Shown here in pieces: positions 29,771-36,861 of a stretch of DNA of 36,861 nt. The DNA is from Planctomycetales bacterium (GTDB taxonomy: Bacteria; Planctomycetota; Planctomycetia; Pirellulales; Thermoguttaceae). The stretch lies in NCBI GenBank assembly GCA_007119795.1, contig SKOZ01000091.1, forward strand, positions 1 through 36,861, written 5' to 3'. Numbering within the stretch: position 1 is the stretch's first letter; each line of letters opens with the position of its first letter. The notes beneath the pieces are model-generated. The model searched no databases, was not told where the DNA came from, and saw only the letters and a list, made by a program, of their open reading frames with translations. A program made the position numbers and the translations under genes.

Positions 29771-30495
29771 CCGGTTACCTGACGCTCTACGAAAACGGCC
29801 CCCTGCTCGTGGTGCTAAAACCGCCGGGCCTGCTGACCCAGGCGCCGCCGGGGATCGACAGCCTCGAGCTGCGGATCAAAGAGGCCCTGCGACGGCAGTC
29901 GGGTGGTGAAGCCAAGGTCTATCTCGGTGTGCCGCATCGCCTGGACCGCCCGGCCTCGGGAGTGATGGTCTTCGCGCGGAGCCGCCGCGCCACCCGCCGC
30001 CTGGCCGAGCAGTTCGAGGCCCGCACGGTGGAAAAGCGTTACTGGGCGATCGTCGCAGGAACCGTCGAACCGCCGCAGGGGACCTGGGAAGACCACGTGC
30101 GGAAGGTCCCCGGCGAACCTCGCGGCCAAGTGGTTGCCGCCGATCAACCCGAGGGCCGCCCGGCCGTGCTCCACTACCGTACGGTCGCTCGCGGGCCGTG
30201 GGGGACCTGGCTGGCCATCGAGCTCGAGACCGGCCGTACGCACCAGGTCCGCATCCAGGCGGCCTCCCGCGGACATCCCCTTCTGGGCGACTCCCAGTAC
30301 GGCAGCCGCCAACCCTTCGGTCCCCAGTTCGACGACCCGCGGCTCCGGGCCATCGCTCTCCATGCCCGGCGACTGACTATTGACGACCCTAAGACCCGTG
30401 AGCCCGTCGCCATAACCGCCCCACCACCTCAGCCTTGGATCGACCTGCTGGGAGCCGACCTCATCGACCATGTCGGCAACGGCACCATCGCCTGA
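29767..30495 (+). CDS. RluA-family pseudouridine synthase
   Basis: The 242-residue enzyme isomerises uridine to pseudouridine in RNA. The catalytic Asp60 lies in VPHRLDRPASGVMVFARS. Other family marks are VVLKPPGLLTQ near the start, VEKRYWAIVAG, IELETGRTHQVRIQAASRGHPLLGD split over about 155-180, and IALHARRLTIDDP. There is no S4 domain, so it is the short form. The start codon overlaps the aguA stop by 4 nt, indicating translational coupling. The RNA target cannot be read from the sequence. The link with the polyamine genes is probably positional only. Confidence 0.9.
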   Translation: MTGYLTLYENGPLLVVLKPPGLLTQAPPGIDSLELRIKEALRRQSGGEAKVYLGVPHRLDRPASGVMVFARSRRATRRLAEQFEARTVEKRYWAIVAGTVEPPQGTWEDHVRKVPGEPRGQVVAADQPEGRPAVLHYRTVARGPWGTWLAIELETGRTHQVRIQAASRGHPLLGDSQYGSRQPFGPQFDDPRLRAIALHARRLTIDDPKTREPVAITAPPPQPWIDLLGADLIDHVGNGTIA

Positions 30496-30540
30496 TCCCA
30501 ACCCGGGGGGCGGATCGGCAGCCGCTCCCACGGGGCCCGG

Positions 30541-30569
30541 TTGCCGGGGGTGGCGGAGGGCCGTATCAT
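30541..30569 (+). promoter_or_regulatory. Promoter with a start at or next to the uup ATG
   Basis: TTGCCG (30541-30546), 17 nt, TATCAT (30564-30569). The expected start, 6-8 nt after the -10, is 30575-30577, on the ATG at 30576. No ribosome site lies at normal distance from that ATG; GGAGG is 17 nt away. A leaderless message is the simplest reading. Confidence 0.6.
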
Positions 30570-30575
30570 CGCTTT

Positions 30576-32474
<1,899 letters not shown>

Positions 32475-32673
32475 GCGGCTGCTGCTGCTGTGGCTGGAGG
32501 CGGGTCTCTGGAAGTGACAACGAGACGAAGACGAACCGCAGCGGGCGCCGCGGATGCAGAGAGCATCTTCCCCCCTTCTCTTCTCTCTCGCTGAAGAAGG
32601 ACGGTTGCCCCCAGTCGGCGGGGCGGCGCGGCACCCAGCTCGCTGCGCTCAGGGCCAGGCCACGCGCCCCTGC

Positions 32674-34026
32674 TCACAGGGTCCAGCCGGGGCGATAGCC
32701 GCGGCGCAAAAAACCTTCGGCTTCATGGGCGTTGTCGATCGTGAACTGCCGGGCGTTCCACGCGAGCTTCCGGCCGCTGCGGAAGGCGACGTTGCCCAGC
32801 AGCACCGTCTCCGTCACACCCATCGAGTAGCCGAAGTGGCACAGCGCTTGGCCCTCGCCCCGGCAGGCGTTGATCCACTCCTGGCGGTGGCCGACCGACG
32901 GCGGAATGCTGGGCTCCGGCGGCTCGTAGTCGGCGAACTTCTCCGGTGGCCAAAGCTGGTGCCGGTCGTAGCTGGCCAGGAGCATGCCTCCGTCGCCGAC
33001 GAAGATGGCCCATGCCCAGGCGGGCAGTTGGTGCTCGGCAAAGACCGGTGGCGGTTCGCTGCCGTGCGTCCACGTGAGGATGAGCGGCGATCGGTCGCCG
33101 CCGCGCTCGAATGTGTACCGCACGTGCTGGCGGCCGGGTGCCGATTCCGGATGGGGCTCGGGGCCTGCCGCCTCGATGGTCGACGGATGCCGCAGGTCCA
33201 GCGCCCAGAACGGCAGGTTGACATAGTGGCATCCCATATTCCCCAATTGGATCCCGCCGCCGAAGTCCCACCAGCGATGCCATTGCGTAGGGATGTAGCC
33301 GGGATGGTACGGTCGCCGCGGCGCGGGCCCCAGCCACAGATCCCAATGCAGGCCGGAGGGTACGGGGGGCCGCTCCCTGGGCCGATCCGTCGCCTCCGTA
33401 CCCGACCGCAGCCAGATGTGGCAGGCTTCGATCTCCCCGATTGCCCCACTGCGGACCAGCTCCACGACTCGCCGGAAGGTCTCCGTGGCGTGGGCATGGG
33501 TGCCCAGTTGCGTCACGACACCCTGCTCGCCTGCCACCTCGGCCATGACCCGCGCCTCGTAGACCGAGTGGGCGCCCGGCTTTTCGCAGTAGACGTGCTT
33601 CCCCATGCGCATCGCCGTCACGCTTGCCGGGGCGTGGATGTGATTGGGCGCGCTGACGACTACGGCGTCGATCTCCCCATCTTTCTCATCGAGCATCCTG
33701 CGGTAGTCGTGGTACTGGGCCGCGCGGGGATACTCATCGAATGCCTGGGCCGCCGTCGGCTTTCGAGGACCCTCCTGCCGCAGGTCGACGTCGCACAGCG
33801 CCGCGACGCGCGCCCCCGCGACTTGCCTGGCGTACTCGCCGCGGATGGGATTCTGCTTGCCCGCCATGATGGCCAGGTTGTGCCCTCCGAAGCCGCCAAC
33901 TCCGATGAAGGCCAGATTGAGCCGCTCGTTGGCGCCGAAGACCTTGCCGCTGACCCTCGTGCCCGCGATCGTGACGGCCGCGACCCCCGCCCCCTTCAGG
34001 AACCGCCGCCGGTTCATGTTCGCCAT
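32674..34026 (-). CDS. Tat-exported Gfo/Idh/MocA family oxidoreductase
   Basis: The 450-residue protein starts with a Tat signal (MANMNRRRFLKGAGVAAVTI). It has the nucleotide fold LNLAFIGVGGFGGHNLAIMA and the EKP motif in HVYCEKPGAHSVYEARVM. It is longer than the cytoplasmic member and has the C-terminal half of the planctomycete exported group (HRWWDFGGGIQLGNMGCHYVN, WINACRGEGQALCHFGYSMG). Several Met codons stand near the start. 34026 is chosen so the twin-arginine motif lies close to the N-terminus; 34017 and 34041 are possible. No good ribosome site is seen. It ends 200 nt from uup, which runs the other way, and no terminator is clear there. Confidence 0.87.
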   Translation of the reverse strand: MANMNRRRFLKGAGVAAVTIAGTRVSGKVFGANERLNLAFIGVGGFGGHNLAIMAGKQNPIRGEYARQVAGARVAALCDVDLRQEGPRKPTAAQAFDEYPRAAQYHDYRRMLDEKDGEIDAVVVSAPNHIHAPASVTAMRMGKHVYCEKPGAHSVYEARVMAEVAGEQGVVTQLGTHAHATETFRRVVELVRSGAIGEIEACHIWLRSGTEATDRPRERPPVPSGLHWDLWLGPAPRRPYHPGYIPTQWHRWWDFGGGIQLGNMGCHYVNLPFWALDLRHPSTIEAAGPEPHPESAPGRQHVRYTFERGGDRSPLILTWTHGSEPPPVFAEHQLPAWAWAIFVGDGGMLLASYDRHQLWPPEKFADYEPPEPSIPPSVGHRQEWINACRGEGQALCHFGYSMGVTETVLLGNVAFRSGRKLAWNARQFTIDNAHEAEGFLRRGYRPGWTL

Positions 34027-34410
34027 AATCGGTACCCGCATACTGCCCACAGGTTTGGTGCCGGCCGCAAAAAAACTCCGGCGCGAATTGTGCACGCGAC
34101 GGCCGATGCCGGAACAGCCAACGTACGCATACCGGCGGCCCGCGCCAGACGAGAGACTCGCCTGGGACCCACGGCTCACGCGCTGCGGCCGTCTCCGAAA
34201 TCCGTCTCGTTCCCTTCAGACAGCGCCGTTTGTAGCACGGCGGGAACCGCCAGGCAATCCCGCGCCCCGGCCGCTCGACGGGTTCATCGCTGCCCTTCCA
34301 GCGAGCTTCGCGGGTGCCGATCAATGACGGGGACGTTCCCGGGCCGGAAGGCGATTGCGGACAGCCCGGCCATCGCTGCTGTCCCGCCATGCTCACCGGC
34401 CGTGGCGACC
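34027..34410. other. 384-nt gap between the Tat oxidoreductase and csrA
   Basis: No gene is supported. Frames that cross it are shadows lacking homology. It holds an A-run (AAAAAAA near 34070) and small hairpins such as GGCGG-GAA-CCGCC at 34239-34251. A promoter for the oxidoreductase would be expected here on the minus strand, but none is convincing; TTGCGG with CAGTAT 19 nt later is the best and is poor. Confidence 0.3.
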
Positions 34411-34809
34411 TCAGCGCGGAGCAGAAGGATCGCGGTCGATGATGGGGCGGATCCGCGGCCGCAAAGGTGCCTGCCCTATGCCGGGCTGAGGCGACTTTTC
34501 CGTAATGGGTTCGCTGCGTGGGACGCGCCGCATGGCTGTCCGCGCGCCGGATGAGTTTGGTTCGGCCCCTTCGTCGCCGCCGGGGCGGGGCCGGCTGGCG
34601 GTGAGCCGCCGAACGGCGGGGGCCTGTTCCGCCACCCCCGCCGTTCCGACGGCGGGCGCCCCCTCCATGAGCTCCCCTCGGACGACATCCACGTTGCGCG
34701 GAGCTTCGATGCCGATGCGGGCTGCCCCTCCCTTGACCCGGACGACCGTCACCACGATGTCGCGGCCGATGTGGATCCGCTGGTCCGCCTTCCTGGTCAC
34801 CACGAGCAT
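34411..34809 (-). CDS. csrA: CsrA carbon storage regulator with long tail
   Basis: CsrA dimers bind GGA motifs in RNA leaders and control translation and decay. The core (residues 1-50) is complete: MLVVTRKADQRIHIGRDIVV, then VRVKGGAARIGIEAPRNVDV and VRGELMEG, with RNA-contacting Leu/Thr/Arg near the start and Arg at 44-45. The start has AAAGGAG 7 nt upstream. CsrA proteins are normally 60-80 residues; this frame runs to 132. The extra 80 are rich in Pro, Arg, Ala and Gly and contain strong inverted repeats in the DNA, suggesting readthrough into a former 3' region or a disordered tail. Planctomycete CsrA usually accompanies motility genes, which are not in this window. Confidence 0.88.
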   Translation of the reverse strand: MLVVTRKADQRIHIGRDIVVTVVRVKGGAARIGIEAPRNVDVVRGELMEGAPAVGTAGVAEQAPAVRRLTASRPRPGGDEGAEPNSSGARTAMRRVPRSEPITEKSPQPGIGQAPLRPRIRPIIDRDPSAPR

Positions 34810-34886
34810 GAGGATTCTCCTTTACCTCTGGGAGGTGCGAGAAGTACGGCACTCCACTTGGACGAGCGCACCTTCAGCAAGCAAGT

Positions 34887-34895
34887 GATATACCA
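34887..34895 (-). promoter_or_regulatory. Extended -10 promoter candidate for csrA
   Basis: Minus-strand TGGTATATC (34895-34887) gives TGn plus TATATC, an extended -10. The -35 (TTCTCC, 18 nt away) is weak. Transcription would start near 34880, leaving a leader of about 70 nt. Confidence 0.35.
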
Positions 34896-35262
34896 GGCTC
34901 CCGAGACGGGGGAGAATCGGTCAGAAGCCATTGGGAGGCAAACACTTAGAGGAGTTGGTGTTCATTCGAGCCCGAACACAATGGTGTGTAATTATGCAGA
35001 AAACGTTGCAAAGCTATCCAATGCCAGTATCGGGAACAAGGCGGCAACCGCTTTGACCGTCACCGAGGCTGAGGCCATTGCCGAGGATAACTCAAACCTG
35101 ATCTGGCTCGAGGTCAGGGACGACCAGTTTTACCTGGAGCTCGTTTTGCCTGGAGCTCGGCCACCTGGAGTCGAGCCGCTGAGCTTTTCGGCGCACCCGT
35201 CGGTGGGTCGGTATTCATCACTCGTAGGAGATTCGGACGCAGTCACGCCCATTCTGCGGCGC
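34896..35262. other. Gap with lower GC and a short tandem repeat
   Basis: Between csrA and the OleC-like gene lie about 450 nt without a supported gene; the part from 34896 is clearly less GC-rich than its neighbours. CCTGGAGCTCG occurs at 35133-35143 and 35149-35159, with a related CCTGGAG-TCG at 35164-35173, giving a period of 15-16 nt. A plus-strand frame opens at ATG 34981 (MVCNYAENVAKLSNAS) with no ribosome site and stays open to the window end against the OleC-like gene, so it is probably not real. It could be the remains of a gene. Confidence 0.35.
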
Positions 35263-36861
35263 TCAGCGGCGCGCCACGCGGCCGGCGGCCCATACGGCGA
35301 GCTTCTCGCGGAAGATCTTCACATTGTGGCGAATGTCCACGGGAAAGGCGGGGTGGACCAGGAACTGCTCGATGGAAGCGGTATGGGGGTGGGCCACAGC
35401 CATCTCCCGCAGCTCGCCGAAGACCGACTCACGGAATGCCGCATCGGTGAGAAGCCGGCGGTCGGCCGGCTCGACGACGAGCACGGGGTGCTGGCGCGAT
35501 GGTTCCCCCACACCCACCAGGGCCGAGCGAAACACGGCCGGGTGGCTGTTGAAGATCGCCTCGCAGGGGATGGTGTACATCGGCCCCACGGCCGTGAGGA
35601 GGCGGTGTGCCACGCGCCCGCAGAACCAGAAACGGTCGGTCTCGTCGAGGTAGCCGGCATCGCCCATGCGGTGCCAGACCTCGTCGCCCTCGGCAATCTT
35701 GCCCAGGGCGTTGGCGTGGTGGCGGTTGACGTATTGGCGGGTGACCTGGGGACCGGAGACGATGAGCTCGCCAATCTCGCCGGGGGGAAGCTCTTCGGCC
35801 TGATCCAGGGCGGTGAGGGGCCCGTCGACAATCCGAACGACCTTCCAGCGGATGCCGCCGAAGCGGTGCCCCACACAGACACCCTGGCCGAGACGGGTCC
35901 GTGCGGCCGTCTCTCCAAGGACCGTACGCGCCCCGATGGAGGCAACGGGAAGGGCCTCGGTGGCGCCGTAGGGGGTGTGGACGTCGCCCTCGGGATGGAT
36001 GCAGGCCATCATCCCCTCGAGCACACCGATGGGCACCGGGGCGCCGGCCGAGAGGACACGCCGCAGCGTCTCCAGGCGGATCCCCTGCTCCCGGCAGTAG
36101 GGTCCCACTCGGTTCCATACCGCCGGCGAGCCGAAGGCTTGTGTGGCTTGCCAATCGCGGATGGCCTCGACGATCTTGGCCGGATCGGCCTTGGCCGGAC
36201 GGGTGGGATCCATCTCGGGGATGACCGCCGTTACGCCCATGGCCGCGTTGAAGAGGCCGAAGAGCGGAAAGGCCGCCACGTCGACTTCGCCGGGGGCGAT
36301 GCCGTAGAAGTCGCGGATGAAGCGGACCTGGGCGTCGAAGGTCTCGTGGCGGTAAAGGACGCCCTTGGGCGGGCCGGTGCTGCCGGTGGTGAAGATGATG
36401 GCCGCCGGATCGTCGGCCCGGGTCTGGCAGAGCTCGCCGCCGCGGTGCGGCGTCTTTCGCAGGGCAGCCAGCGTCGTCCCCCCCCAGAACCAGCGGCGGC
36501 CCACGGTGAGGTGGTGGCGGGCCTTGGGAAAGCGGTGCCGCAGCAGGCAGCGGACGGCGTGGACCGGCGGGATGGCCACAAAGCCCTCGGGCTCGACCTC
36601 GGCGAGGCAGCGAATGAGATTCCGCTTACCCATGCCGGGATCGATGAGAATGGTCACCGCCCCCGATTTCAAGAGCGCGAAGACGAGGGAGACGAAATCG
36701 ATCCCGGGGCGGACCAGCAGGGCCAACCGCGTGCCGGGTGTCACTCCCATTTCGATGAGCCCCCGCGCCACGCGGTCGCTGTCTTCGTCGAGGGCGCGGA
36801 AGGTGATCGTGCGGTATTGGCGGCGGCCATCGGCGCCGTAGCCGAGCGGCTCGACTACGGC
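35263..36861 (-). CDS. oleC: OleC-like AMP-forming beta-lactone synthetase, 5' partial
   Basis: The frame is open to the right edge, so the true start is outside; the GTG at 36771 is internal (DSDRVARGLIEMG). At least 532 residues of an AMP-binding enzyme are seen. The P-loop is AIIFTTGSTGPPKGVLYRHE. The adenylate motifs are TPYGATEALPVASIG and MGDAGYLDETDRFWFCGRV. The segments FPLFGLFNAAMGVTAVIPEM and DPTRPAKADP, and the end FPVDIRHNVKIFREKLAVWA, fit OleC, which closes beta-hydroxy acids into beta-lactones in olefin synthesis. A general fatty acyl-CoA ligase is the alternative. The other ole genes would have to lie beyond the right edge, and none is seen to its left. Confidence 0.78.
   Translation of the reverse strand, partial: AVVEPLGYGADGRRQYRTITFRALDEDSDRVARGLIEMGVTPGTRLALLVRPGIDFVSLVFALLKSGAVTILIDPGMGKRNLIRCLAEVEPEGFVAIPPVHAVRCLLRHRFPKARHHLTVGRRWFWGGTTLAALRKTPHRGGELCQTRADDPAAIIFTTGSTGPPKGVLYRHETFDAQVRFIRDFYGIAPGEVDVAAFPLFGLFNAAMGVTAVIPEMDPTRPAKADPAKIVEAIRDWQATQAFGSPAVWNRVGPYCREQGIRLETLRRVLSAGAPVPIGVLEGMMACIHPEGDVHTPYGATEALPVASIGARTVLGETAARTRLGQGVCVGHRFGGIRWKVVRIVDGPLTALDQAEELPPGEIGELIVSGPQVTRQYVNRHHANALGKIAEGDEVWHRMGDAGYLDETDRFWFCGRVAHRLLTAVGPMYTIPCEAIFNSHPAVFRSALVGVGEPSRQHPVLVVEPADRRLLTDAAFRESVFGELREMAVAHPHTASIEQFLVHPAFPVDIRHNVKIFREKLAVWAAGRVARR

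Noticed and set aside
32475..32673. Terminator between uup and the convergent oxidoreductase
   Set aside because: No stem with a T-run on either strand was found; only short GC-rich matches and a CTG run.
34981..36861. A plus-strand frame open from ATG 34981 to the window end
   Set aside because: From 35263 it runs exactly opposite the OleC-like gene, whose motifs are clear. High GC commonly leaves such antisense frames open. The first 94 codons have no ribosome site and no recognisable domain.

Overview
The window reads as a chromosome segment of a high-GC planctomycete, probably in the Pirellulales/Thermogutta neighbourhood. That placement is inferred from three Gfo/Idh/MocA oxidoreductases (two with Tat signals), a SUMF1-fold protein behind an acidic Pro/Ala repeat, a compact hpf-ptsN-ptsH-ptsI cluster, giant HlyD/M50 fusion proteins and an OleC-like enzyme. 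No rRNA, tRNA, CRISPR array, insertion sequence or phage gene is visible. Both edges cut a gene: a SUMF1-fold protein on the left and an OleC-like AMP-forming enzyme on the right.

Layout: 1-2.7 kb, SUMF1-fold protein and a Tat-exported oxidoreductase, closed by a clear intrinsic terminator. 2.8-7.3 kb, SixA-like phosphatase, SufU and SufS (Fe-S cluster assembly), alanine dehydrogenase and PurE. 7.4-11.6 kb, 4-alpha-glucanotransferase MalQ and maltooligosyltrehalose trehalohydrolase TreZ. 11.9-13.1 kb, a cytoplasmic oxidoreductase. 13.4-19.2 kb, a co-directional run behind one good promoter: HPF, PTS EIIA, HPr, Enzyme I, a TIGR03936/DUF2344 protein and RNase E/G. 19.5-20.7 kb, a single chain made of three RidA-like units. 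20.7-27.2 kb on the minus strand, a GAF-TM-HlyD fusion, a small HlyD adaptor, a PqqD-M50-HlyD membrane protein, and ThyX. 27.7-32.5 kb on the plus strand, AguB and AguA (agmatine to putrescine), an RluA-type pseudouridine synthase and an Uup-like ABC-F protein. 32.7-36.9 kb on the minus strand, a Tat oxidoreductase, CsrA with a long tail, and the OleC-like enzyme.

How parts work together: SufS donates sulfur to SufU. HPr, EI and EIIA form a phosphorelay with no sugar permease nearby, and a SixA-type phosphohistidine phosphatase lies in the same window, which suggests a regulatory PTS. AguA and AguB are consecutive steps of one pathway. MalQ and TreZ both act on alpha-glucans. Several upstream regions share a promoter of the form TTGCC(G/C)-17 nt-TAGACT or a close relative. 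The one before the ABC-F gene ends so close to the ATG that the message is probably leaderless.

The best candidate for an undescribed system is the minus-strand set at 21.7-27.2 kb. It holds three adaptor-like proteins, one with cytoplasmic GAF-like domains and one fused to a PqqD-like domain and an intramembrane M50 protease, with no ABC or RND pump and no TolC in the set.
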